This document shows positions 52,619 through 60,994 of a stretch of 64,000 nucleotides of DNA, piece after piece (the first letter of the stretch is position 1; each line of letters starts with the position of its first letter). The stretch is taken from positions 248,001 to 312,000 of the forward strand of contig NZ_JAUHPV010000003.1 of assembly GCF_030418315.1 (NCBI RefSeq), read 5' to 3'. The DNA is from Demequina zhanjiangensis. Lineage in GTDB: Bacteria; Actinomycetota; Actinomycetes; Actinomycetales; Demequinaceae. A model generated the notes under the pieces. That model saw nothing but the letters and a program-made list of their open reading frames with translations. It was not told the origin of the DNA and did not search any database. The translations under genes were made by a program, and so were the position numbers.

Positions 52619-54409
52619 TCAGGCCTTGCGGGAGGTGTAGAGGTCCTCGATCCGCTGTGCGTAGTCGCTGAGAACCTGCGCGCGCTTCACCTTGAGCGAC
52701 GGCGTGAGGTAGCCGTTGTCCACGGAGAACTCGTCAAGCAGGATCTCGTACTTGCGGATCGACTCTGCACGCGACACCGCCTTGTTGGCGCGCTCGATGG
52801 CCCGGTCCAGGTGCTCGCGCACCACGGGGTGCTCGGCCGCCTCGGCGATCGTCATCTCGGGCAGCTCCTTGCCCTTCAACCATCCGGGCAGCGCCTCAGC
52901 ATCGAGCGTGACGAGCGCCGCGATGAACGGCTTGCCGTCGCCGACGACGACGCACTGGTCCACGAGCGGGTACGCGCGGAGCCTGTCCTCGAGCACGGCC
53001 GGAGCGACATTCTTGCCGCCGGCGGTCACGATGATCTCCTTCTTGCGTCCCGTGATCGTCAGGAAGCCCTCGTCGTCGATCGTGCCGATGTCGCCCGTCG
53101 CGAACCAGCCGTCGACCATGGCCGCCTTCGTGGCCTCGGGGTTGCGGTGATAGCCACGGAAGAGCATGTCTCCACGCATGAGGATCTCGCCGTCCTCCGC
53201 CTCCTTGGCCTCCATGCCGGGCAGCACCTTGCCCACCGTGCCGATCTTGGTGACATCGGGGCGGTTCACGTGGGAGGCCGCGTTCACCTCGGTGAGGCCG
53301 TAGCCCTCCATCACGTGCAGGCCGAGGCCACCGTAGAAGTGACCGAGGCGATCGCCGAGCGGCGCGGAGCCCGAGATCGCCCACCGTGCGTTGCCGCCGA
53401 GGACCTCCACGATCTTGGAGAGCACGAGCTTGTAGGCGATGCCGTGCGTGACCTTCAGCATCGCCGACGGGCCGCGCGGGGTGCCCTTCGCCTTCGAGTA
53501 CTCGATGGCCTGCTTGGCCGCCCACCGGAAGATCTTGACCTTGCCACCTGCGGCAGCCTTCTGCTCAGCCGAGTTGTAGACCTTCTCGAACACGCGGGGG
53601 ACGGCGAGCAGCAGAGTCGGCTTGAACGTGCCGAGCAGAGGCACGAGCTTCTTGGAGTCCGGGCAGTAGCCGATCACGGTGCCGGAGGCGAGCAGGACCA
53701 CCTCCACAAGTCGGGCGAGCGAGTGCGCGAGCGTCATGAACAGGACCGTCGATGCGCCCTCGCTCAGAAGCACGGGAGCGAGCTCCTGCTGGATCCCGAC
53801 CGTGTGCCTCACATAGTTGAAGTGAGTCAGCTCGACGCCCTTGGGGCGTCCCGTCGTGCCTGACGTGTAGATGATCGTCGCCAGGTCGTCGTGCCCGGCG
53901 AGCGCGGCCCGCCTGTGGAGCTCGGCGTCGGCGATGCCCTTGCCTGCAGCGACCAGATCGTCGATCGCGCCCTCGTCCATCACAAGGATGTGCTCGAGCG
54001 GGCTCTCAGGGTCTGCGGCCACGGTGCGCGCGAGCTCCGCGTGATACGGCGTCTCCACCACGATCATCGCCACCTCGGCATCGGACGTGATCCAGTCGAT
54101 CTGCGAGGCGGACGAGGTGTCGTAGATGGGCACAGGCAGTGCGCCTGCAGTCCAGAGCGCCACATCGACGATCGACCACTCGTATCGGGTGCGAGCCATG
54201 ATCGAGACGGTCTGGCCCGGCTCCACGCCCTTCGCGATGAAGCCCTTCGCGACCGCGTTGACCAGCGCCTGCGCCTCGGCTCCGGTCAGGTCGTGCCACC
54301 TGTCCTCGTCGTCGGTGTATCGCAGGACCGTGCGATCGGCGAACCGCTCCCACGCGTCTCGGATCATCAGCGGGATGTTGGGCGCATACTCCTGCGCGAC
54401 GGACTGCAT
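52619..54409 (-). CDS. long-chain acyl-CoA synthetase (FadD15-like)
   Basis: AMP-forming ligase of 596 residues that activates fatty acids to acyl-CoA. It has the AMP-binding motif I-I-Y-T-S-G-T-T-G-R-P-K-G near 177-189, E-G-Y-G-L-T-E-V and the C-terminal D-I-G-T-I-D-D-E-G then G-R-K-K-E-I-I-V core with G-G-K-N. ATG 54409 has GGGAG upstream. Its -10 overlaps that of the divergent glucokinase gene. Equivalent in position to Rv2187. Confidence 0.92.
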   Translation of the reverse strand: MQSVAQEYAPNIPLMIRDAWERFADRTVLRYTDDEDRWHDLTGAEAQALVNAVAKGFIAKGVEPGQTVSIMARTRYEWSIVDVALWTAGALPVPIYDTSSASQIDWITSDAEVAMIVVETPYHAELARTVAADPESPLEHILVMDEGAIDDLVAAGKGIADAELHRRAALAGHDDLATIIYTSGTTGRPKGVELTHFNYVRHTVGIQQELAPVLLSEGASTVLFMTLAHSLARLVEVVLLASGTVIGYCPDSKKLVPLLGTFKPTLLLAVPRVFEKVYNSAEQKAAAGGKVKIFRWAAKQAIEYSKAKGTPRGPSAMLKVTHGIAYKLVLSKIVEVLGGNARWAISGSAPLGDRLGHFYGGLGLHVMEGYGLTEVNAASHVNRPDVTKIGTVGKVLPGMEAKEAEDGEILMRGDMLFRGYHRNPEATKAAMVDGWFATGDIGTIDDEGFLTITGRKKEIIVTAGGKNVAPAVLEDRLRAYPLVDQCVVVGDGKPFIAALVTLDAEALPGWLKGKELPEMTIAEAAEHPVVREHLDRAIERANKAVSRAESIRKYEILLDEFSVDNGYLTPSLKVKRAQVLSDYAQRIEDLYTSRKA

Positions 54410-54443
54410 CGGTGGCTCCCTCGTCGGAACTGGCGGTGTCCAC

Positions 54444-54453
54444 ACGATACCCT
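54444..54453. promoter_or_regulatory. overlapping divergent -10 elements of fadD and glk
   Basis: Minus-strand TATCGT (54449-54444) and plus-strand TACCCT (54448-54453) share the base pairs TA at 54448-54449, so one symmetric sequence can open in either direction. Confidence 0.45.
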
Positions 54454-54490
54454 TTGAAGTCGGGGAGACGACTAGAGGAGAGCGAGGGTC

Positions 54491-55453
54491 ATGCACGCCA
54501 TCGGAGTCGACATCGGCGGCACCAAGATTGCAGTGGGGGTCGTGGACCCTGACGGGACGATCGTCACCAAGCTGCGACGGGACACCAAGCCGCAGGATCC
54601 GGCCTCGATCGACGCGGCGATCGCCGACGCGGTCAAGGAGCTCGCGAAGGACTTCGAGTTCCAGTCCGTGGGCCTCGCGGCCGCCGGTTTCGCCAGCTCG
54701 GACCGCAACAACATGACCTTCGCCCCGAACATCGCGTGGCGCGAGTACCCGCTCGGCGACCGTGTGCGTGAGCTGATCGGGCGCGACGACCTCGCCGTGG
54801 TCGTCGAGAACGACGGCAACGCCGCAGGCTGGGCCGAGTACGTCTACGGCGCGGGACGGCACACCCAGAACATGACGATGCTGACCATCGGCACCGGGAT
54901 CGGCGCCGCGCTCATCGTCAACGGCGAGCTGGTCCGCGGCGCGTACGGCTTCGCCGCCGAGCTCGGCCACATGCGCGTGGTCCCGGACGGTCACCCCTGC
55001 GGGTGCGGTCTCCGTGGCTGCTGGGAGCAGTACGGGTCCGGGTCGGCGCTGACCCGGGAGGCCCGTCGTGCAGGAGTGGAGCGTGAGGTGCGGGCCGCGG
55101 CCCTGCTGGAGCGCGCCGGCGGCATCGCGGCGAACATCTCCGGGCCCGACGTGACGGCCGCGGCGATGGACGGCGACGAGCTCAGCATCGAGCTGCTGCA
55201 CGACCTCGGCACCTGGATCGGCATCGGCTGCGCGTCGATGGCCGCGGTGCTTGACCCCGAGGTGTTCGTGGTCGGTGGTGGCGTGGTCGCCGCCGGTGAC
55301 CTGCTGCTCGAACCCGCGCGCCAGGCCTACAAGGAGCACGTGCCCGCACAGGCGCTGCGTCCCATGACGCCCATCCTCGCCGCAGAGATGGGCAACGACG
55401 CAGGCATCGTCGGCGCCGCCGCGCTCGCGCGCGAGGCCGTCGTCGCCGGCTAG
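54491..55453 (+). CDS. glk: ROK family glucokinase
   Basis: Sugar kinase of 320 residues. It has the ATP-binding D-I-G-G-T-K-I-A (7-14), E-N-D-G-N-A-A with the catalytic Asp, and the ROK zinc motif E-L-G-H ... C-G-C-G-L-R-G-C-W-E. It fits actinobacterial glucokinase, which can use polyphosphate as well as ATP in some members; the donor is not visible here. An acyltransferase gene follows 10 bases later, and pfp is further downstream. Confidence 0.92.
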   Translation: MHAIGVDIGGTKIAVGVVDPDGTIVTKLRRDTKPQDPASIDAAIADAVKELAKDFEFQSVGLAAAGFASSDRNNMTFAPNIAWREYPLGDRVRELIGRDDLAVVVENDGNAAGWAEYVYGAGRHTQNMTMLTIGTGIGAALIVNGELVRGAYGFAAELGHMRVVPDGHPCGCGLRGCWEQYGSGSALTREARRAGVEREVRAAALLERAGGIAANISGPDVTAAAMDGDELSIELLHDLGTWIGIGCASMAAVLDPEVFVVGGGVVAAGDLLLEPARQAYKEHVPAQALRPMTPILAAEMGNDAGIVGAAALAREAVVAG

Positions 55454-55463
55454 GAGGAGCCAG

Positions 55464-56189
55464 ATGTACTACGGACTGTTCAAGCACGTCCTCATCGGAC
55501 CGCCGGTCAAGGCGTACTACAAGCCGTGGGCCGAGGGCGTCGAGAACATCCCCGAGTCCGGGGGCGCGATCCTCGCGTCGAACCACCTCTCGTTCTCCGA
55601 CTCGATCTTCCTGCCGCTCGTGCTGAAGCGGAAGGTCGTGTTCCTCGGCAAGTCGGAGTACTTCACCGGCAAGGGCGTGAAGGGGTATGCGACGCGTGCG
55701 TTCATGTCGGGCGTGGGCACCATCCCAGTTCACCGTGGTGGCGGACGCGCGTCCGAGGCGGCCCTGCGCACAGGTCTCCAGGTGGTGCAGGGCGGCGAGC
55801 TGCTCGGCATCTACCCCGAGGGCACCCGCAGCCCGGACGGCCGCCTCTATCGAGGCAAGACCGGGGTCGCACGCCTCGCGATCGAGGCAGGAGTGCCGAT
55901 CATCCCTGTCGCGATGATCGGCACCGACATCGCGCAGCCGATCGGCCAGAAGGTGCCCTCGCGCACCGACATCGGCGTGCGCATCGGTGCCCCGATCGAC
56001 CCTGCCGACTACATCGCCAAGCAGGATGACAGGGACGCGCTGAGGGAGCTCACCGACACGGTGATGGCGGCGATCGCCGCGCTCTCGGGCCAGGAGCTCG
56101 CTGACCGCGACGCCGCCCAGTACAAGCGTGAGCTCGACAAGGCAGCCAAGGACGCCTCCAAGGACGGCGGGGACACCCCCTCCTCCTAG
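55464..56189 (+). CDS. 1-acyl-sn-glycerol-3-phosphate acyltransferase (PlsC-like)
   Basis: Membrane-associated acyltransferase of 241 residues. Motif I is N-H-L-S-F-S-D (39-45, HX4D) and motif III is Y-P-E-G-T-R-S near 114-120. It fits the Rv2182c-type lysophospholipid acyltransferases and could use acyl-CoA made by the nearby FadD. ATG 55464 follows GGAGG, in the same operon as glk. The C-terminus is a charged tail. Confidence 0.88.
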   Translation: MYYGLFKHVLIGPPVKAYYKPWAEGVENIPESGGAILASNHLSFSDSIFLPLVLKRKVVFLGKSEYFTGKGVKGYATRAFMSGVGTIPVHRGGGRASEAALRTGLQVVQGGELLGIYPEGTRSPDGRLYRGKTGVARLAIEAGVPIIPVAMIGTDIAQPIGQKVPSRTDIGVRIGAPIDPADYIAKQDDRDALRELTDTVMAAIAALSGQELADRDAAQYKRELDKAAKDASKDGGDTPSS

Positions 56190-56226
56190 GCCCTTAGGGC
56201 CGTCTGCATGGGGGAGTGCCCACCCC

Positions 56227-56232
56227 TAGAAT
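56227..56232 (+). promoter_or_regulatory. -10 element of the phosphofructokinase gene
   Basis: TAGAAT at 56227-56232, giving a leader of about 32 bases with AAAGGAA before ATG 56271. A small GGCCC-TTA-GGGCC hairpin (56189-56201) lies upstream and may end the glk-plsC transcript. Confidence 0.5.
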
Positions 56233-56270
56233 GGGCCAGGAATTCTCGACCGAAATCGAAAGGAATCGCC

Positions 56271-57473
56271 ATGTCGGTTCGCCGCGTCGCACTTCTCACC
56301 GCCGGAGGCTTCGCCCCCTGCCTCTCGTCCGCAGTCGGCGGACTGATCGAGCGCTACACCGAGATCGACTCGGACATCGAGATCATCGCCTATCAGCACG
56401 GCTACTGGGGACTTCTGCGCGGCGAGTACGTGACGATCACCCCCGAGGTGCGCGCTAAGGCGGGCATCCTCCACGACTTCGGCGGCTCGCCCATCGGCAA
56501 CTCGCGCGTCAAGCTGACGAACGCCGCCGACTGCGTGAAGCGCGGTCTGGTCAAGGAGGGCGAGAACCCCCTCGAGGTCGCTGCCGAGCAGCTCAAGACC
56601 GACAACGTGGACGTCCTTCACACCATCGGTGGTGACGACACGAACACGACGGCCGCGGACCTCGCCGCCTACCTCCACGAGAACGACTACGAGCTCACCG
56701 TCGTCGGTCTGCCCAAGACCATCGACAACGACGTGGTGCCGATCCGCCAGTCCCTCGGGGCATGGTCCGCCGCGGAGCAGGCGTCGGAGTTCGCGCAGAA
56801 CATCATCGGAGAGCACCGCTCGGGACCCCGCATGCTGATCGTGCACGAGGTCATGGGCCGTGCCTGCGGCTGGCTGACGGCTGCGGCGGGCATGAAGTAC
56901 CGCAAGTGGCTCGACACCCAGGAGTGGGTGCCGGAGATCGGTCTGTCCAAGGAGCGCTGGGACATCCACGCCCTCTACGTGCCCGAGCAGTCGATCGACC
57001 TGGACGCCGAGGCTGAGCGCCTGCGCAAGGTGATGGACGAGAACGGCAACGTCAACATCTTCCTGTCCGAGGGCGCCGGCGTGCCCGAGATCATCCGGGA
57101 GATCGAAGAGGCCGGCGGCACCGTCGAGCGCGACCCGTTCGGTCACGTCAAGCTGGACACCATCAACCCCGGCCAGTGGTTCGCGAAGCAGTTCGCCGAG
57201 CGTCTGGGCGCCGAGAAGGTCATGGTGCAGAAGTCCGGCTACTTCTCGCGCGCTGCCAAGGCGAACGCGGAGGACCTGCGCCTCATCAAGTCGATGACCG
57301 ACTACGCGGTCGAGTGCGCCCTGCGCGGCGAGCCCGGCGTGATCGGACACGATGAGGAGGACGGCGACCGTCTCAAGGCGATCTCGTTCCCGCGCATCGC
57401 CGGCCACAAGCCCTTCGACGTGACCACCCCGTGGTACACCGAGATGATGGCGGAGATCGGTCAGGCCGGGTAG
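56271..57473 (+). CDS. pfp: PPi-type 6-phosphofructokinase
   Basis: Phosphofructokinase of 400 residues. The active-site glycine-rich loop reads G-G-D-D-T (120-124) and the catalytic loop P-K-T-I-D-N-D (148-154). Asp at the second position of GGDD together with Lys in PKTIDND is the signature of pyrophosphate-dependent enzymes, whereas ATP enzymes have GGDG and GTIDND. The enzyme is thus expected to be reversible and to use PPi. aroG follows after three bases, placing it with glk and DAHP synthase. Confidence 0.88.
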   Translation: MSVRRVALLTAGGFAPCLSSAVGGLIERYTEIDSDIEIIAYQHGYWGLLRGEYVTITPEVRAKAGILHDFGGSPIGNSRVKLTNAADCVKRGLVKEGENPLEVAAEQLKTDNVDVLHTIGGDDTNTTAADLAAYLHENDYELTVVGLPKTIDNDVVPIRQSLGAWSAAEQASEFAQNIIGEHRSGPRMLIVHEVMGRACGWLTAAAGMKYRKWLDTQEWVPEIGLSKERWDIHALYVPEQSIDLDAEAERLRKVMDENGNVNIFLSEGAGVPEIIREIEEAGGTVERDPFGHVKLDTINPGQWFAKQFAERLGAEKVMVQKSGYFSRAAKANAEDLRLIKSMTDYAVECALRGEPGVIGHDEEDGDRLKAISFPRIAGHKPFDVTTPWYTEMMAEIGQAG

Positions 57474-57476
57474 TCC

Positions 57477-58826
57477 ATGACCGAGGCAGCCCTCCAGGCG
57501 GCCGGCGTCGACTCGTACCTTGCGTGCGAGGCGAAGCAGCAGCCCGCCTGGCCAGACCAGACTGCCCTCGACAGCGCCACCGCGCGACTGAGGGAGGTCC
57601 CCCCGCTGGTCTTCGCCGGTGAGGCCGACGTGCTGCGAGGTCACCTCGCAGCCGCCGGTCGTGGTGAGGCATTCGTCCTGCAAGGCGGCGACTGCGCCGA
57701 GATCTTCGCAGAGGCGACCGCGGACAGGATCCGCAACAAGATCAAGACGATCCTTCAGATGGCCGTGGTCCTCACGTACGGCGCCTCCACGCCGGTCGTG
57801 AAGATCGGCCGTATGGCGGGTCAGTACGCGAAGCCGCGTTCGTCGGACTCGGAGACGCGTGACGGCGTCACGCTCCCCGCGTACCGCGGTGACATCGTGA
57901 ACTCGTTCGCGTTCACGGAGGAGGCCCGTGTGCCGAATCCGGAGCGGCTGCTCGACGCGTATCACGTGTCTGCGTCGACTCTGAACCTGATCCGTGCGTT
58001 CACCACCGGTGGCTTCGCCGACCTGCGGCGCGTCCACCAGTGGAACAAGGGCTTCGCGGCGAACCCGGCGTACGCGCGTTACGACCAGATGGCGGGCGAG
58101 ATCGATCGCGCCGTCCGCTTCATGGAGGCCGCAGGCGGGGAGTTCGACGCGCTGCGCACCGTGGAGATGTTCTCGAGCCACGAGGCGCTGCTGCTGGACT
58201 ACGAGCGGGCGCTGACCCGCATCGACTCGCGTTCGGGTCTCCCGTACGACTGCTCGGGTCACCTGCTGTGGATCGGCGAGCGGACGCGCGACCTGGACGG
58301 CGCGCACGTGGAGTTCATGTCGAAGATCCACAACCCGATCGCGGTGAAGCTCGGCCCCACGTCGTCGGCAGCGGATGCCCTGGCGCTGGCGGAGAAGCTC
58401 AACCCGAACGGGATCGAGGGCCGTCTGACCTTCGTCGTGCGCATGGGCGCGGACAAGGTGCGTGATGTGCTGCCGTCGATCGTGGAGGGCGTGCGCGACG
58501 CGGGTGTGCCCGTGACCTGGCTCACGGATCCGATGCACGGCAACACGTTCACGTCGGAGTCGGGCTTCAAGACTCGTCGGTTCGACACGATCCTCGATGA
58601 GGTCACCGGATTCTTCGAGGTGCACCGTGCCCTCGGGACGGTTCCCGGTGGACTGCACGTGGAGCTCACGGGCGACGACGTCACCGAGGTGCTGGGCGGC
58701 ACTGAGGAGATCGACGACGAGGGCCTCGCCTTCCGCTACGAGACGAAGGTGGACCCGCGTCTCAACCACCAGCAGTCGCTCGAGATGGCGTTCCTCGTCG
58801 CGGAGCTCTTGAGCGCGCGCGGCTGA
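57477..58826 (+). CDS. aroG: class II 3-deoxy-7-phosphoheptulonate synthase
   Basis: First enzyme of the shikimate pathway, joining PEP and erythrose 4-phosphate; 449 residues, matching type II (plant/mycobacterial) DAHP synthase. It has the metal-binding cysteine in Q-G-G-D-C-A-E, K-I-G-R-M-A-G-Q-Y-A-K-P-R, and the His/Glu/Asp ligands in D-P-M-H-G-N-T and the C-terminal region. It starts three bases after pfp and is probably cotranscribed. Equivalent to Rv2178c, next to a PknL-like gene as here. Confidence 0.96.
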   Translation: MTEAALQAAGVDSYLACEAKQQPAWPDQTALDSATARLREVPPLVFAGEADVLRGHLAAAGRGEAFVLQGGDCAEIFAEATADRIRNKIKTILQMAVVLTYGASTPVVKIGRMAGQYAKPRSSDSETRDGVTLPAYRGDIVNSFAFTEEARVPNPERLLDAYHVSASTLNLIRAFTTGGFADLRRVHQWNKGFAANPAYARYDQMAGEIDRAVRFMEAAGGEFDALRTVEMFSSHEALLLDYERALTRIDSRSGLPYDCSGHLLWIGERTRDLDGAHVEFMSKIHNPIAVKLGPTSSAADALALAEKLNPNGIEGRLTFVVRMGADKVRDVLPSIVEGVRDAGVPVTWLTDPMHGNTFTSESGFKTRRFDTILDEVTGFFEVHRALGTVPGGLHVELTGDDVTEVLGGTEEIDDEGLAFRYETKVDPRLNHQQSLEMAFLVAELLSARG

Positions 58827-58841
58827 TCTGATCGCAGACGA

Positions 58842-58876
58842 CTGAGCCCCGGCATCCTCTGGATGCCGGGGCTCAG
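58842..58876. terminator. bidirectional terminator between aroG and the PASTA kinase gene
   Basis: A perfect 16-bp stem (58842-58857 with 58861-58876) around TCT, between convergent genes. Confidence 0.88.
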
Positions 58877-58907
58877 CCGCGTCGGGCCCGCGCAGGGCCG
58901 TCCTACG

Positions 58908-60914
58908 TCAGTTGTCGTAGATCAGGTAGATGGTGCTTCCCTGCTCGATCTCCGTGTTCGGTGCGACGTTCTGATCCACCACCTCGGAGTTGTTCTTCAG
59001 GTCGCCCGTGATGAACGAGAAGAAGCGGGGGCTGAACTGCACGAGCAGCCCGATGTCGTCTGCGGTTCGCTGGGCGTCTCGAGCGCTCATGCCGATGAAC
59101 TCGGGCACCGTGACGAGCGGCAGGCCCTCGGAGACGGTGATCGTGATGCCCGCCGTGCGGACGCTGTCCGACCCGGCCGCAAGGCTCTGCAGGTAGACCT
59201 CCCCGGTGTCGACGTCGGCCGTACGGCCGTACTCGACCGTCACGTTCATGGCGTGGACTGCGAGGGCATCGAGCGCGTCGGACTCGGTCATGCCGTAGAC
59301 GTTGGGCACCTCGATGGGCGCGGGCCCCTGCGAGACGGTCATGGTGAGTGGCGCATCGTGGCGGAGCTCTTCGCCGACGGCGGGGTCGATGGAGATGACG
59401 GTGCCCTCGGTGACGGTGTCCGAGTGCTCCCGCTCGACGGTGACGTTCTCGGTGGTGAAGCCTGCATCGCCCAGCAGTCCCATGGCGTCGGACTCGACCT
59501 CGCCGACGATCTCGGGCACGGTGGCCATGCGTGGGCCCGCGGACACCGTGAGTGAGATCTCGGAGCCGTTGAGCACGCGCGCGGAGGCCTCTGGGTCGGT
59601 GCTGAGCACGAGTCCCTCCTCCACGGTGTCGGAGAACTCGGTCGTGGGATCGAGGACGAGGAATCCCGCCTCCTCGAGGGTCGCGGTCGCTGCCGCGGCG
59701 GTGTCGCCGGTGACGTCGGGTACGGCGGAGTACGCGCCCGGTCCGATCGCCATGTACCACCACACGCCGAGCAGGGCGAGCACGAGCACGGCCGCGGTGA
59801 TCGCACCGATCCACACGGCCGGTCGGCTCCTGGACGCGTCCTGGTCCGCGGCCTCTGACGGAGGCATGATCTCGGCCTCCACGACCTCGGGCTGTGGCTC
59901 GGCCGCCGACTCGAGGGTCGCAAGGCCCACAGGCAGCGCCACGGTGGTGCCGGCCGGCGAGGAGTCGAAGACCGTGGTCGCATCCGGGTCCGACGCCTGC
60001 TCGACCGGGACAGCACCGGACGGCGGGTCGGCTCGTCGGTCGAGCGTCGGGTCGTCGAGCACAGCGAGGACGGCACGGATGTCCGTGAGCGCGGCGGCCG
60101 CGTCCGCTGGCCGCTGCTGGGGGTCGCGTGCGGTCATGCGCTGCACGAGCTCGTCGATCTCGGCAGGAAGCCACGGCACGTAGGCCGAGGGGGCCGGCAC
60201 GTCGTGGTGGACGTGCTGAGTGGCGACCTCGAGCGGGCTCTCGCCCGTGAAGGGCTGGCGGCCCGTGAGCATCTCGAACAGAAGGATGCCGACTGCATAG
60301 ACATCGGTGCTGGTATCTGCGGTGCCGTGGGAGACCAGCTCAGGGCTCAGGTATGCGGCAGTGCCCATGATGATGCCACTGGAGTGGGTGCTCGCGGTGG
60401 CGTCCTCGATGGCTCGCGAGAGTCCGAAGTCTGCGAGCCTGGGCCGTCCGTCGGTGTCCAGGAGCACGTTCTCCGGCTTGATGTCCCGATGGACAAGTCC
60501 GAGCCGATGTGCGGCGGCGAGCGCGTCCAGCACCTGCTCGGAGATCGCGAGCGCCTCGCCGACGGTGAGGGTGCGCTCATGCGAGATGCGCGACCTCAGG
60601 TTCTCGCCCTCGACGTACTCCATCGTGAGGTAGGAGATCTCGCCGTCCACGCCCTGGTCGTAGACGCGCACCATGCCGGGGTGGGTGAGCCTGGCAGCGG
60701 CGCGTGCCTCGCGGCGGAAGCGGGAGGCGAACTTGACGGAGTCGTCCTGCTCGCCGAGGTGGGGAGACATCACCTTGATGGCGACCTCGCGCTCGAGGCG
60801 CCGGTCGAATGCGACATAGACGGTGGCCATCCCTCCCGCGGCGACGCGCGAGCGCACCTCGTAGCGGCCGTCGATCAGACGGCCGAGCAGCGGGTCGGTG
60901 AGGGTCTCTGACAC
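58908..60914 (-). CDS. pknL: serine/threonine protein kinase with four PASTA domains (PknL-like)
   Basis: A transmembrane Ser/Thr kinase of 668 residues. Kinase-domain residues: G-G-M-A-T-V-Y (27-33), Lys47 in V-A-I-K, H-R-D-I-K-P-E-N (142-149) and D-F-G (162-164), all intact. A linker (280-365), one helix (about 366-390) and four extracellular PASTA repeats (397-668) follow, which sense muropeptides or lipid II. GTG 60914 is chosen because TAGAAT lies exactly six bases upstream; a GTG at 60920 overlaps that spacer. The Rv2175c-like DNA-binding gene nearby is the known PknL substrate in mycobacteria. Confidence 0.93.
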   Translation of the reverse strand: MSETLTDPLLGRLIDGRYEVRSRVAAGGMATVYVAFDRRLEREVAIKVMSPHLGEQDDSVKFASRFRREARAAARLTHPGMVRVYDQGVDGEISYLTMEYVEGENLRSRISHERTLTVGEALAISEQVLDALAAAHRLGLVHRDIKPENVLLDTDGRPRLADFGLSRAIEDATASTHSSGIIMGTAAYLSPELVSHGTADTSTDVYAVGILLFEMLTGRQPFTGESPLEVATQHVHHDVPAPSAYVPWLPAEIDELVQRMTARDPQQRPADAAAALTDIRAVLAVLDDPTLDRRADPPSGAVPVEQASDPDATTVFDSSPAGTTVALPVGLATLESAAEPQPEVVEAEIMPPSEAADQDASRSRPAVWIGAITAAVLVLALLGVWWYMAIGPGAYSAVPDVTGDTAAAATATLEEAGFLVLDPTTEFSDTVEEGLVLSTDPEASARVLNGSEISLTVSAGPRMATVPEIVGEVESDAMGLLGDAGFTTENVTVEREHSDTVTEGTVISIDPAVGEELRHDAPLTMTVSQGPAPIEVPNVYGMTESDALDALAVHAMNVTVEYGRTADVDTGEVYLQSLAAGSDSVRTAGITITVSEGLPLVTVPEFIGMSARDAQRTADDIGLLVQFSPRFFSFITGDLKNNSEVVDQNVAPNTEIEQGSTIYLIYDN

Positions 60915-60920
60915 AGGCAC

Positions 60921-60926
60921 ATTCTA
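60921..60926 (-). promoter_or_regulatory. leaderless -10 element of the PASTA kinase gene
   Basis: TAGAAT (60926-60921), six bases, then GTG 60914; this decides the start codon. Confidence 0.6.
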
Positions 60927-60994
60927 AAGGGGGGACGGGAGAGGTTCGTGGAGCCGTCGGCAGCGCGGCGGCCGACGGATGCTCAACGACCGTG

